This document shows positions 37,799 to 47,308 of a stretch of 64,000 nt of DNA, in pieces (the stretch's first letter is position 1; every line of letters begins with the position of its first letter). The stretch lies in the NCBI GenBank assembly GCA_020635015.1, contig JACKAP010000017.1, positions 41,125 to 105,124 of the forward strand. The letters are read 5' to 3'. The DNA comes from Calditrichia bacterium (GTDB lineage Bacteria > Calditrichota > Calditrichia > RBG-13-44-9 > J075). The notes beneath the pieces were generated by a model, which saw only the letters and a program-made list of their open reading frames with translations, searched no databases and was not told the origin of the DNA. The position numbers and the translations under genes were made by a program.

Positions 37799-37827
37799 AG
37801 TATACATGTCAAGTGTTATTTTGTCTA
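37799..37827 (-). promoter_or_regulatory. rep promoter, TAGACA-17-TATACT, overlapping an inverted partial iteron
   Basis: On the minus strand TAGACA (37822-37827) and TATACT (37799-37804) are 17 bases apart. The -35 box lies inside AAGGTAGACA (37822-37831), ten bases identical to the iteron but in the opposite direction to the array. This is the classic arrangement for autorepression of iteron plasmids. Confidence 0.65.
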
Positions 37828-37868
37828 CCTTACAGCTCAAATTCAGGCGTTATATTTCTGCAGGAGAA

Positions 37869-38330
37869 AGGTAGACAGATTTATGAAAGGCGTAATTGAG
37901 CTGTCCCGATAGCTATAATTTAAAAGGTAGACAGATTTATGAACCGGGAGTGTTTGCGTGGTCGCAGACCTCAATTCGAAAGGTAGACAGATTTATGTTT
38001 TGATTTCAAAAGAAGAAAAATCGTGGCGCATTTAAAAGGTAGACAGATTTATGTTGCACTGCCCAGCAAGAAAAAAAGCGTAACTTCCAAAAGTAGACAG
38101 ATTTATGCAGAAATAAAATGTCGTTTTTCTTAGAATACTACTACATAATACATTCCCAGGTCACAAAGCCTTATTTTATAAGGCCTTTAGCCTCAAAAAG
38201 TAGACAGATTTATGAAAAAGTAGACAGATTTATGCACCTAAAGGTAGACAGATTTATGAAAAGGTAGACGGATTTATGAAAGGTAGACGGATTTATGAAA
38301 AGGGAAAAGTAGACAGATTTATGAAAAGGG
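37869..38330 (+). repeat. Replication origin: eleven iterons of AAGGTAGACAGATTTATGA
   Basis: Eleven direct repeats with core GTAGACAGATTTATG (two with GTAGACGG) begin near 37870, 37926, 37982, 38038, 38092, 38199, 38219, 38242, 38262, 38281 and 38308. All point the same way. The first five are about 55 bases apart (five helical turns), the last six are close together. A hairpin GCCTTATTTTATAAGGC (38168-38184) lies between the groups. No clear DnaA box was recognised. Confidence 0.95.
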
Positions 38331-38497
38331 GTTGATGGGTTGATGGGGGAAGGGGGGGCGTATATGGAATGGAATGGGGCAATGTGATTTTATGATGCTG
38401 GATAGGGAAGGGGAGTAGGGTGTGTTTTGGGGATATTGGATGGGGTAGGGGAGAGGGGATGGATTCCCGCGGGGAAAATCCGGGGGTGGGCATTCGA
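38331..38497. other. G-rich spacer between iterons and parB
   Basis: No gene is seen. The plus strand is strongly purine/G-rich (GGGGGAAGGGGGG and similar) and could be part of the origin. Confidence 0.5.
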
Positions 38498-38513
38498 CCG
38501 AACCCGGGTTCGG
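38498..38513. promoter_or_regulatory. Palindrome CCGAACCCGGGTTCGG, candidate parS site 2
   Basis: A 16-base perfect palindrome identical to the centre of the one at 36437-36452, 64 bases beyond the parB 3' end. ParB centromere sites are typically 16-base palindromes near parAB. Confidence 0.5.
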
Positions 38514-38576
38514 CTACAAAAAGGGAATCGGATTAATCCAGCGCCCAAACACAAAATCAGTTTTCCTATTAACCCA

Positions 38577-39449
38577 TTAACTATTCTTCTTCATTGCTTC
38601 CAATTCTGCCAGCTTTGCTTTGAGTTGTTCGATGAGTTCCGGCAGGGAATGGTAGGTAAAGCTGATTTTTTCCGGTTTCGATTCGAGGGGATCAAGCATC
38701 TGTTTCGCCAATTTCATAGCGTCGCTGCCGGAAAGCGATTCATCTCCGGCGCGCAGGCGCTTGAATAATTCGCGCTGCTGCTTGGGATGTTTTTTCAGCT
38801 TCAGCAGTGCCCGGGCATGTTTCTCGGTGATCGCGTTGCGGGTGCTGCGGTCACTGCCCAGGGCGACAATCTCCTGTTGGATATCTTCCGGCAAGTCGAG
38901 CAGGGCCAGGAACTGCTGCCGGCGCCGCTCGCTGATGCCGGTCAATTCTTCCACCGCTTTCCATTGCGTCTCAGGGCCGAGGGTTTGCTTATATTCCAGG
39001 AGTCCCCGGGCTTTGTCGATGGGACTGAGGTCCTCACGCTGCAGGTTCTCCATCAATTGAATTGCCAGGCGGTCACGATCGGCCACATCCCGAATGATGC
39101 AGGGGATGTGATCCTGGCCGGCAATCTGCGAGGCGCGGTAGCGCCGTTCCCCGCTGACAATGCGGAAATAGTCTTCTGCTTCGATATACTCGACCTCGAT
39201 CGGTTGGCGCACCCCATGCTTGCGGATCGATTGGGCCAGTTCCTCCAGCGCCGCCGGATCGAAGCGGGTGCGGGGCTGGTTGGGATCCGGCTTGATCTTC
39301 TCCAGGGGCAGTTCCCGCGCGCCCTTGAGTCGCCGGCCCTGCCGTTCCAGGCGGCCAACCGGGGAGGGGCGGCGGTCGTCGAGTCCCTCATCGGCTTCGG
39401 GCTTGGAGATGGTTTGCTGGGCTTCTTTCAGGAAGGTTTTTTTGGCCAT
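38577..39449 (-). CDS. parB: ParB/Spo0J-family partition protein
   Basis: The ATG at 39449 gives 290 residues and lies 2 bases after the parA stop. The N-terminal ParB domain (about 45-140) has LEKIKPDPNQPRTRFDP and the CTP-binding motif IVSGERRYRAS, followed by LMENLQREDLSPIDKARG. The HTH region (about 150-210) includes ELTGISERRRQQFLALLDLP. The C-terminal FTYHSLPELIEQLKAKLAEL is the dimerisation segment. ParB would load at parS and work with ParA to segregate the replicon. Confidence 0.93.
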   Translation of the reverse strand: MAKKTFLKEAQQTISKPEADEGLDDRRPSPVGRLERQGRRLKGARELPLEKIKPDPNQPRTRFDPAALEELAQSIRKHGVRQPIEVEYIEAEDYFRIVSGERRYRASQIAGQDHIPCIIRDVADRDRLAIQLMENLQREDLSPIDKARGLLEYKQTLGPETQWKAVEELTGISERRRQQFLALLDLPEDIQQEIVALGSDRSTRNAITEKHARALLKLKKHPKQQRELFKRLRAGDESLSGSDAMKLAKQMLDPLESKPEKISFTYHSLPELIEQLKAKLAELEAMKKNS

Positions 39450-39451
39450 GA

Positions 39452-40210
39452 TCAAAAAAGCTCTTTCACAAACATCCGGAAGGCGTCGGCCTGCTCGGAT
39501 GCTGGTTTATAAAAGGAGATCGGCATCCGCAGGGTTGCCGCCTCGGTGTATTCGACATTGTTGCGAAATTCGGTACGGAATATCTGGTCGCCATATTGCT
39601 GGCGCAGGGCTTTGTTGTAGTCCTGCTCCAGGGCCCGGCGGGGGTTGTATTTGTTGATCACAAAGCCGATTACTTCCAGATCCTGGTTGACCCGTTTGCG
39701 CACCTGGTTGACCAGGCGCAGCACCTTATTGGAGCCGGAGAAGGCCCATTCCTGGCACTCGATCGGAATCAACACCCCATCGGCGGCGACCATCGCCATG
39801 CGGGTGGCGCGGCTGAGGCTGGGGGGGCAGTCGATCAGCACCGTGTCATAACTTTTCTGCACATCCTGGATCGCCTCCAGCAGGAAGAACTGGGCATCGT
39901 CGATTCCGGCCAGCCGCTCCGCCACATTGCTCAGGGTGATGTTGGCCGGCAGAATATCGATATTTTCGAAACGGGTTTGCTGGATGACCTCATCGGGATC
40001 CACCTCCGGCTCATCATCAAGCAGATCGTTGATGGAATATTCCAGGCTGTTGGGATCGTCGACGAACACCGAGGAGAGGTTGCCCTGTTCGTCCATATCG
40101 ATCAGCAGCACCCGCAGGCCGGTTTCGGCCAGCACCCCGGCGGTGTGCAGGCACACGCTGGTTTTGCCCACTCCGCCTTTTTGGTTGACGACAGCGATCA
40201 CTTTTCTCAT
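39452..40210 (-). CDS. parA: ParA-family partition ATPase
   Basis: The 252-residue Walker-type ATPase begins MRKVIAVVNQKGGVGKTSVC with the deviant Walker A lysine pair. LLIDMDEQGNLSS and DTVLIDCPPSLS are the A' and B motifs. There is no N-terminal HTH, as in short (type Ib-like) plasmid ParA proteins. It is the first gene of the parAB operon; an AATTAT-6-ATAATT inverted repeat (40215-40232) lies 5 bases upstream and may be an operator. Confidence 0.95.
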   Translation of the reverse strand: MRKVIAVVNQKGGVGKTSVCLHTAGVLAETGLRVLLIDMDEQGNLSSVFVDDPNSLEYSINDLLDDEPEVDPDEVIQQTRFENIDILPANITLSNVAERLAGIDDAQFFLLEAIQDVQKSYDTVLIDCPPSLSRATRMAMVAADGVLIPIECQEWAFSGSNKVLRLVNQVRKRVNQDLEVIGFVINKYNPRRALEQDYNKALRQQYGDQIFRTEFRNNVEYTEAATLRMPISFYKPASEQADAFRMFVKELF

Positions 40211-40214
40211 CCTT

Positions 40215-40232
40215 AATTATACCGAAATAATT
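40215..40232. promoter_or_regulatory. Inverted repeat AATTAT-N6-ATAATT upstream of parA
   Basis: Six-base arms around ACCGAA, directly before the parA start. It could be an operator for autoregulation; AT-rich promoters give such repeats by chance too. Confidence 0.35.
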
Positions 40233-40903
40233 ATCCGGTTTAAAGATAAAAAATATGAATTTTGAATATTAATATAATGTTTCTTATGTAAAATTGTGGA
40301 TTATACAATTATCCCCTTTCCTTCGCAAATGTATAAAATACTTGTGTATAATCATAAAAAGTGCTTAGATTCTCTCTGTTGATCATTTGAACTATTTATA
40401 GAGAATGCTTGTGATGATTTCGAGAGCGATAAAGCGGTCCTACACGCGACCATCAAATGTTCCAACTCACTTTGGCAATGGATATCTACCCTCAATCGCC
40501 ATCCCCACCCTTGATGCGGCATACCTTTGTAAGACATTGAATCCGACCTTGCCTTTCCGGCGCTCCGAGGGATAAGGAGAACCATCTATCTTTGGTTGTA
40601 AGGGGAAAACAAAATCGAGAGGTGACCTAAAGGAAAATTCGCTACACACACCACCACCGATACTATATTTAATGCTTTTCTTCTAAAAGCAGGACAGAAG
40701 GTTAATATAGTATTGCTAAATGTTAAAAAAAACGTAGAAATTATCAGCACGGCATTACAATATTGCTACACACCTATGTGTACTTCGGCAATATTGTCCA
40801 AGTTGCACCAACGTTTCGTTATTTGCAGGCAGTACCTCTGAGCATAAGATATCTTCAATATATAAATCAAAGCACGATCAGATTTTAACCACAGGTGCAG
40901 GCT
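40233..40903. other. Spacer of about 670 bases with a compound hairpin
   Basis: No convincing gene is seen; a minus-strand frame at about 40467-40649 (with YPSERRKGKVGFNVLQRYA) may be a remnant of an unknown gene. At 40757-40797 ACAATATTGC and GCAATATTGT enclose a second inverted pair TACACA-CCTA-TGTGTA with a 5-base bulge. Confidence 0.5.
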
Positions 40904-43900
40904 ATGAAAAGACCAATACTGTTCGCTGTTTTTCTACTGCTTGGCGCCACCACGATGCTTTTTTCCGGCACGACCGGAAAAATTGCCGGCATCGTCAAAG
41001 ATGCACGGACCGGCGAAGCCCTACCCGGGGTTAACATTTTGGTGGACGGCACAGTACTAGGCGCAGCAACCGACGCTGACGGTTATTATGTCATTCTGAA
41101 CGTTCCACCCGGCACATATACCGTCAGGGCAACCTTTATCGGGTACACGGATTATATCGTGACCCAGGCCCGGGTGAACATCGATCAGACCACTACTCTG
41201 AATTTTGACATGGCGCAGGCGGTGGTGGAATCGGGCAGCGAGATTACCGTGGTGGCCGACCGCCCGGTGGTGCAGCGTGACGTTTCCGCCAGCACCGCCA
41301 ATATCGAAGCAGCCCAGATCGAAGCCCTTCCGGTGCAGACCGTCACGGAGGTGGTGGGACTGCAGGCCGGGGTGCAAGGCCTGTCAATCCGCGGCGGCGG
41401 CTCCGATGAATTGGCCTTCATGGTCGACGGCTTTACCATGCGCGACGAGCGTGATAATACCCCGTTTACCGGGGTCAGCCTCAGCGCGGTGCAAGACGTG
41501 CAGATCCAAACCGGGGGCTTCAATGCCGAATATGGCAACATCCGCTCCGGGGTGATCAATGTGGTCACCAAGGAAGGGGATCCCCAGCGTTACAGCGGGA
41601 CCCTGACTTACCAGTACAGCGCGCCGACCGACAAACACTTCGGTCCTTCATTTGATGATCCCAATTCCTACTGGCTGCGCCCCTACCTGGATCCGGCAGT
41701 GGCCTGGACCGGCACCCAGAACGGAGCGTGGGATGCGGACATGCAGCGCCAGTATCCGCAGTTTGACGGTTGGAATGCAATCGCCGCTCAAACCCTGCTG
41801 GATAATGATCCCAACAACGACCTCACGCCTGCCGCCGCACAGCGGCTGTTCCTGTGGCAGCACCGCCGCCAACTGGATATCACCAAGTCGGATTACAACA
41901 TCGACGCCGGTGTGGGCGGACCGGTACCGGGCGGGGCTGCGCTCGGTAATCTGCGCTTCTACGCCTCCTACCGCGGCGAGCGGGAAATGTACCTGATCCC
42001 GCTGGTGCGTGATTCGTATGAAGAACGCAACCTGCTGGTGAAGCTGACCTCCGACCTTTCCAACAACATGAAGCTGACCATCTCTGGCCTCTACAACAGT
42101 GTCGATGCGGTCGGCAACAATGATGTCGGGCAGCCTGGGGTCTTCCGCAGCGCCGGCAGCGTCGCCGATGTGCTGACCCAGGCCGGGTTCACCATCAACA
42201 GCCGGATCTTCTACGATTCCTACTGGCCGCTGAGCGATGTGGACCGCTATAATATCTCGGCGAAATTTACCCACGCCCTCAGCTCCAATACCTTCTACGA
42301 AGCCAAACTGGAGCGGGTGCACACCAAGTATCATACCCGGCCCAATGCCCAGCGAGACACCACTAAGGTTTATGATGTCGGGGTCGGCTTCTTGGTCGAT
42401 GAAGCGCCCTACGGCAACGAAGAGCGCCTGGTCTTTGGCGTCGACGGCATGCTGATGGGGGTGCGCGCTAACGCCCGGGATTTCAGCGAGCTCAGTACCA
42501 CCACCCTCAAGTTCGATTTTACCAGCCAGGTCAACAATACCAACCTGATCAAGACCGGGATCGAGGTGGTTCATAATAATTATAACATGGAATTCGGCGC
42601 CATCAACGATGTGCTGCCCACCCAACGCCCCTGGACCGACTGGGAAAGAAGCCCGTTGCGCGCCGCTCTCTATCTACAGGATAAGCTGGAGTTCAAAGGG
42701 CTGATCGCCAACGCAGGGCTGCGCCTGGATTATATTGATCCCCGCGGCACCTGGTGGAATTTTGGGGATGATCCCTACAACCAGGCTTTTTTCTCCACCG
42801 ATTTCGATCCCGGCGAGGAAGTCAATTTCGATCAGGTGTCGGTGGACAAACAGCTGACCATCAGCCCGCGGCTGGGGATCTCCCATCCCATCACCATCAA
42901 TTCCAAGCTGTTTTTCAACTACGGACACTTCCGCCAGATGCCGATATCCGACCGCCTCTACAATGTGCGGCGCACTTTCCAGGACCAGCTGAGCCTGATC
43001 GGCGATCCCAACCTGCCGCTGCAGAAGACCGTCGCCTACGAACTGGGTTATGAACACTCCCTGCTCGACGCCTACCTGCTGCGGGTGACCGGTTATTACA
43101 AGGATATCAGCAATCAATACGACCTGACCGACTATTACAGCGCCAACGGCAAGGTGCGCTACTCCAAGGCGACCAGCAACAGCTACGAGGACATCCGAGG
43201 CTTCGAAGCCACCATCGAAAAACGCGCCGGCCGCTGGTTTAGCGGTTTTGCCAACTATACTTACCAGGTAAGCACCTCCGGCTTCTTCGGGATCGGCAGC
43301 TACTTTGAAAATCCTGCCGAACAGCGCAATTTTCTGCGGGATTCTCCCCCGACCCAATCCAAGCCGGTGGCACGTCCCTTTTTCCGCAGCAATCTGGTGT
43401 TCAGATCGCCCCGAGATTTCGGACCGGATATGGGCGGAATCAATCCGCTGGCCGATTGGATCGCCAGTTTCCTGGTCAGTTGGCAGTCCGGGCTGCATTT
43501 TACCTGGACCAATACGGTCAGTATTCCCGGCCTGAGCAATAATGTGCAGTGGAAAGATTACTATAATGTCAACCTGCGGCTTTCCCGCAATGTCAATTTC
43601 AAACCGTTGCGCCTGACCCTGTTTGCGGATATTTCCAACCTCTTCAACATCAAATACTGGGGCTATGGCGACGGGTTTGTCGACGGGGAAGACTACAACG
43701 AATACATGCGCTCCCTGCGCCTGCCCAAGGATATTGCCGATGAGTTTGCCTATGTGCCGGTGAACGGCTACGGCGACGACCGGCCCGGCGACTCCCGCCC
43801 GGATGACGTTGCGTACGAGCCCCTGGAGCTCAATCCGGAAGGCAATGCCGAGATCGAGCGCCGTAATCAGAAGCGCATCGATGATAAGGCCTATATCGAC

Positions 43901-43978
43901 AATCCCAACCAGACCTATCTGCAGTTTTTGAATCCGCGTGATATTTTTATCGGATTAAAAGTGTCGTTTGATTTTTAA
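40904..43978 (+). CDS. TonB-dependent outer membrane receptor with carboxypeptidase-regulatory-like domain
   Basis: The ATG at 40904 gives 1024 residues. After a signal peptide (MKRPILFAVFLLLGATTML) comes a CarboxypepD_reg-like domain (GKIAGIVKDARTGEALPGVN, about 25-110), a plug (about 125-235; SIRGGGSDELAFMVDGF, then GGFNAEYGNIRSGVINVVTK), and a long beta barrel ending IGLKVSFDF with terminal Phe, the BamA recognition signal. It imports a ligand across the outer membrane with energy from TonB. No SusD partner follows, so it is not a classic SusCD pair. It leads a five-gene operon ending at the terminator near 50015. Confidence 0.95.
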   Translation: MKRPILFAVFLLLGATTMLFSGTTGKIAGIVKDARTGEALPGVNILVDGTVLGAATDADGYYVILNVPPGTYTVRATFIGYTDYIVTQARVNIDQTTTLNFDMAQAVVESGSEITVVADRPVVQRDVSASTANIEAAQIEALPVQTVTEVVGLQAGVQGLSIRGGGSDELAFMVDGFTMRDERDNTPFTGVSLSAVQDVQIQTGGFNAEYGNIRSGVINVVTKEGDPQRYSGTLTYQYSAPTDKHFGPSFDDPNSYWLRPYLDPAVAWTGTQNGAWDADMQRQYPQFDGWNAIAAQTLLDNDPNNDLTPAAAQRLFLWQHRRQLDITKSDYNIDAGVGGPVPGGAALGNLRFYASYRGEREMYLIPLVRDSYEERNLLVKLTSDLSNNMKLTISGLYNSVDAVGNNDVGQPGVFRSAGSVADVLTQAGFTINSRIFYDSYWPLSDVDRYNISAKFTHALSSNTFYEAKLERVHTKYHTRPNAQRDTTKVYDVGVGFLVDEAPYGNEERLVFGVDGMLMGVRANARDFSELSTTTLKFDFTSQVNNTNLIKTGIEVVHNNYNMEFGAINDVLPTQRPWTDWERSPLRAALYLQDKLEFKGLIANAGLRLDYIDPRGTWWNFGDDPYNQAFFSTDFDPGEEVNFDQVSVDKQLTISPRLGISHPITINSKLFFNYGHFRQMPISDRLYNVRRTFQDQLSLIGDPNLPLQKTVAYELGYEHSLLDAYLLRVTGYYKDISNQYDLTDYYSANGKVRYSKATSNSYEDIRGFEATIEKRAGRWFSGFANYTYQVSTSGFFGIGSYFENPAEQRNFLRDSPPTQSKPVARPFFRSNLVFRSPRDFGPDMGGINPLADWIASFLVSWQSGLHFTWTNTVSIPGLSNNVQWKDYYNVNLRLSRNVNFKPLRLTLFADISNLFNIKYWGYGDGFVDGEDYNEYMRSLRLPKDIADEFAYVPVNGYGDDRPGDSRPDDVAYEPLELNPEGNAEIERRNQKRIDDKAYIDNPNQTYLQFLNPRDIFIGLKVSFDF

Positions 43979-44012
43979 TCGATGGTGACTTTAAAAATAA
44001 GGTCTTGATAAC

Positions 44013-46130
44013 ATGAGAAAGCTTATGAAACGAACATTTTCACTGAAGAAGCCCGGCTTTCCGCTGCTGATCGGGATTGCAATATTGCTGCTGAATATGA
44101 GCCACGCCCAGGAGACCAAGTGGATCCGGGTGGGTTCCCTGCACAACTGGTACATGGAGAGCGGCTGCGAGCCGGAAGTGGCCCGGCGGGGATTGGTCGC
44201 CGATCAGCAGGACGGCATGCGCTGGCCGGCACAGTTCCGCTGGCAGGATTCCCAGGCGGCCAAAGCGCTTTGGATTGGCGCCACCAATTATAACGACATC
44301 GTGGCCGGGGTGGAATATGCGCACAAGGTGGCACACGTGGGGCCGCGGCAATGGCACGACGAGGATGAATTCATGCCGGCCGAATTCACCATGATCGGGC
44401 GCTTCGACCATCCCACCGTGCTGGTGGATGGAATTCCCGCCTCGGACATGGTGTTTGATGATGTGATCGAGGATGTCAACCCGGATCAGAAAGCCGACCG
44501 CATATTGATCAACAAGGTGCGCACCTCGATGGGAATCCTCATGACCCGCAAGATTTACGCCTTCAGCCAGCAGTATAACGACAACTATTTCATCTACGAG
44601 TTTACTTTCAAAAATGACGGGATCGTGCATATCGACGGCACGACCAATCCCCAGGACCTGACCGGGGTTTACTTTTTCTGGCAGTACCGCTATGCCGTGT
44701 GCCGGGAGATGGGGGCTTACGGTCTCTTCGTGATGCCCCAATCGGCTACCTGGGGTCATAACACCATGAATGACGTCGTCGGTTATGATCCGGCTGCCGG
44801 CGATCCCTTCCGGGCGCTGTTCTCCTGGCACGGCCGCCACTCCGGCTCAGGGTTCGATAATATCGGCGCGCCCAACATCGACGAAGACGGGCGGCTGCTG
44901 GCCTCGCAATACATCGGGGTGGTCACGATCCATGCCGACGCCTCCGCTACCGATAAGAGTGACGACTCCGTCCAGCCGCGCACGACCTATTATCAGGGGT
45001 CTGATATGCCGTTTCAGTCCGGCAATGATCAATACAACCCGGCAAAGATGACCGACGAATACGTCAATGTGATTGCTGCCGGCGATCCGGCGTTGACCCA
45101 TGCCGCTGCGGTGGGCGACGGATTCGCTGATCAGTTCGGACAGACGTCCGGCGGTTTTTCCCAAACCCACGGCTATGGGCCCTACGATATTCCGGTCGGA
45201 GACAGCATCCGCATCGTGATGGCCGAAGGAATGAACGGACTGAGCCGCCAGATGAACATCGAAGTGGGGGGCAAGTGGTACCGCGAAGAAACGCCTTACA
45301 ATCTCCCCGGCGGCGGCACCACCAATGACGTCGATGAATACAAAGACGCCTGGATATTTACCGGGCGGGATTCGATCTTCCAGACCTTCAACCGGGCGAT
45401 TGCGAACTACCAGTCCGGTTTCGACATTCCTCTGCCTCCGCCTCCGCCGGATCTGTTCGAAGTCAATTCCGGCGGTGACCGCATCCAGTTAAGCTGGTCG
45501 GATAACGCCGAATCCTGGCCGGGATTTGCCGGCTACCGGGTTTACCGGGCGATCAATGTTCCCGACACCACTTACGAAGAGATCTTTGCCTGCGGTGCCG
45601 GCACTGGCAATCCGGTGGTTAACTCTTATGATGATACCCAGGCCGCCCGCGGCTTCGATTATTATTACTATGTCATCTCCTTCGATGACGGCAGCACCAA
45701 CAACGTGCAGTCGGGAGTCCCGCTGCGCAGCAGCCGCTTTTACACCCAGACCAACGAGCCGGCCAACCTGAAACGCCAGGCTGGCACCTCATTGGATAGT
45801 ATCCGGGTGGTACCCAATCCCTTCAACATCCGCCTGGCGCGCGATCCGCAGTTGGGGTACGGCGACGACCGCATCCTCTTCCTGGATATCCCGCCCTTGT
45901 GCAAGATCAAAATCTTCACCGAGCGGGGCGACCTGATCAAGGAGATCGATCATACCGATGGCAGTGGAGACGAGGCCTGGGACCAGGTGACCTCCTCCCG
46001 GCAAATCGTGGTTTCCGGAATTTATATCGCCTACTTCGAGGTCACGGAAGATTATGATGATCCCAGCACCGGCGAGCGCCTATTTACCAAAGGCGAGAAC
46101 GCCATCCGGAAATTTGTGATTATCCGTTAG
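44013..46130 (+). CDS. Large secreted protein with fibronectin-like domain and type IX-like C-terminal tail
   Basis: The 705-residue protein has a signal peptide (PLLIGIAILLLNMSHAQ) and an unfamiliar N-terminal region of about 450 residues rich in aromatic residues. A proline hinge (IPLPPPPPDLF) leads to a fibronectin III-like domain (about 485-580; IQLSWSDNAESWPGFAGYRV). The C-terminal part (SIRVVPNPFNIRL, then VSGIYIAYFEV and IRKFVIIR) resembles the sorting tails of FCB bacteria. It follows the receptor gene after 34 bases, and such pairs suggest a surface partner of the receptor. The function is unknown. Confidence 0.75.
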   Translation: MRKLMKRTFSLKKPGFPLLIGIAILLLNMSHAQETKWIRVGSLHNWYMESGCEPEVARRGLVADQQDGMRWPAQFRWQDSQAAKALWIGATNYNDIVAGVEYAHKVAHVGPRQWHDEDEFMPAEFTMIGRFDHPTVLVDGIPASDMVFDDVIEDVNPDQKADRILINKVRTSMGILMTRKIYAFSQQYNDNYFIYEFTFKNDGIVHIDGTTNPQDLTGVYFFWQYRYAVCREMGAYGLFVMPQSATWGHNTMNDVVGYDPAAGDPFRALFSWHGRHSGSGFDNIGAPNIDEDGRLLASQYIGVVTIHADASATDKSDDSVQPRTTYYQGSDMPFQSGNDQYNPAKMTDEYVNVIAAGDPALTHAAAVGDGFADQFGQTSGGFSQTHGYGPYDIPVGDSIRIVMAEGMNGLSRQMNIEVGGKWYREETPYNLPGGGTTNDVDEYKDAWIFTGRDSIFQTFNRAIANYQSGFDIPLPPPPPDLFEVNSGGDRIQLSWSDNAESWPGFAGYRVYRAINVPDTTYEEIFACGAGTGNPVVNSYDDTQAARGFDYYYYVISFDDGSTNNVQSGVPLRSSRFYTQTNEPANLKRQAGTSLDSIRVVPNPFNIRLARDPQLGYGDDRILFLDIPPLCKIKIFTERGDLIKEIDHTDGSGDEAWDQVTSSRQIVVSGIYIAYFEVTEDYDDPSTGERLFTKGENAIRKFVIIR

Positions 46131-46203
46131 ACGCCGGAGGCAGCCGCCGTGATAATTAGCGCACTTTGGATTTGACAACCTATTCTCGGGAGCAAATATA
46201 AAC

Positions 46204-47232
46204 ATGAAAAAGCGAATGATCATTTTACTGGCAGCGGTGCTGGCGCTTTTCGGTGTGCAGCGCAGCACGGATGCCGCGGAGCCGAAGCTGGCCCAGACCG
46301 GCTTCCAGTTCCTGAGCATCCCCACGGAAGCGCGCGCCTCGGCCATGGGAGACGCCTTCACTGCTGTCGCGGGCGGATCGATGTCGATCTTCTACAATCC
46401 CGCCAACCTCGCACGGGGCAATGCACTGCTGGATTTCTCCCTCAGCCAGAACCAGTGGATCGCCGACATCAACCATTTTTCCGGCAGCCTCTCCTTCAAT
46501 CCCGCCAACGGGAAATACGGCACTTTCGGGTTCAGCCTGCTCTCGGTCGACTACGGTGAGTTTCTCTTTACCCGGGTGAATCCCAACTCGGAGAGGGGCT
46601 ATGATAATCTGGATTATAAGAACATGCCCACCGCTTATGCGGTCGGGGTGGCCTATTCCAAAGCCCTGACCGATCAGTTCTCCTTCGGGATTCACGCCAA
46701 ATATACCGCGCAGGACCTGGGGGTCAGCGAAATTCCCGATCCGCAGAATGAAGGAAGCGCGATCGAGAAAGATTACAACATCGGGGTGATGGCCTTTGAT
46801 TTCGGCACGGTGTATAACACCGGCTACAAATCGTTGACCTTCGCGATGTCGGTGCGCAACTTTTCCCAGGAGGTGAAATACGAGACCGAAGGGTTCCAAC
46901 TGCCCCTGAATTTCCATATCGGCGTCGCCATGGATATGATGGACATCTTCGATCCCGAAAGCAAGCTGCACTCCTTCCTGCTGGCGGTGGAGGCGACCCA
47001 CCCGCGCGACCAGCCGGAGCAACTGCGCATCGGCGGCGAATACCTTTTCCTGGACGTGCTGGCCCTGCGTGCCGGCTATAACAGCAACCTCGACGAGCGC
47101 GATATTTCTCTGGGATTCGGCCTGAAGAAGGATTTCGGGCGGCGCGGCGGGAAGATCGCCCTGGATTATGCCTACACGCCGTTCGGGGTGTTCGACAATG
47201 TGCAGCGCTTTTCCTTCAGCCTGGCCCTGTAA
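46204..47232 (+). CDS. PorV/PorQ-family outer membrane barrel protein
   Basis: The 342-residue protein has a signal peptide ending around TDAAE and the family signature SIPTEARASAMGDAFTAVAG then FYNPANLA. The rest is a FadL-like barrel, ending RFSFSLAL. PorV proteins carry type IX substrates from the translocon to the cell surface; other members are lineage-specific barrels. Its presence in an operon with proteins bearing sorting-like tails fits this role. Whether a full type IX system exists cannot be seen here. Confidence 0.85.
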   Translation: MKKRMIILLAAVLALFGVQRSTDAAEPKLAQTGFQFLSIPTEARASAMGDAFTAVAGGSMSIFYNPANLARGNALLDFSLSQNQWIADINHFSGSLSFNPANGKYGTFGFSLLSVDYGEFLFTRVNPNSERGYDNLDYKNMPTAYAVGVAYSKALTDQFSFGIHAKYTAQDLGVSEIPDPQNEGSAIEKDYNIGVMAFDFGTVYNTGYKSLTFAMSVRNFSQEVKYETEGFQLPLNFHIGVAMDMMDIFDPESKLHSFLLAVEATHPRDQPEQLRIGGEYLFLDVLALRAGYNSNLDERDISLGFGLKKDFGRRGGKIALDYAYTPFGVFDNVQRFSFSLAL

Positions 47233-47308
47233 CCCGGCGCGGCAAGCATGCGGAAGTCTTAAATGATGATGGATAAAAAGAAGACCCGTTAGCAACTGGA
47301 GATGTTCT

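Noticed and set aside
37869..38330. CRISPR array from repeats separated by unique sequence
   Set aside because: Intervals vary from a few to about 90 bases, repeats are 16-19 bases, and a Rep_3 gene is adjacent; these are iterons.
40352..40649. Minus-strand small protein upstream of the TonB operon
   Set aside because: Not recognised, no ribosome site, and two overlapping frames look equally weak; left as part of the spacer.
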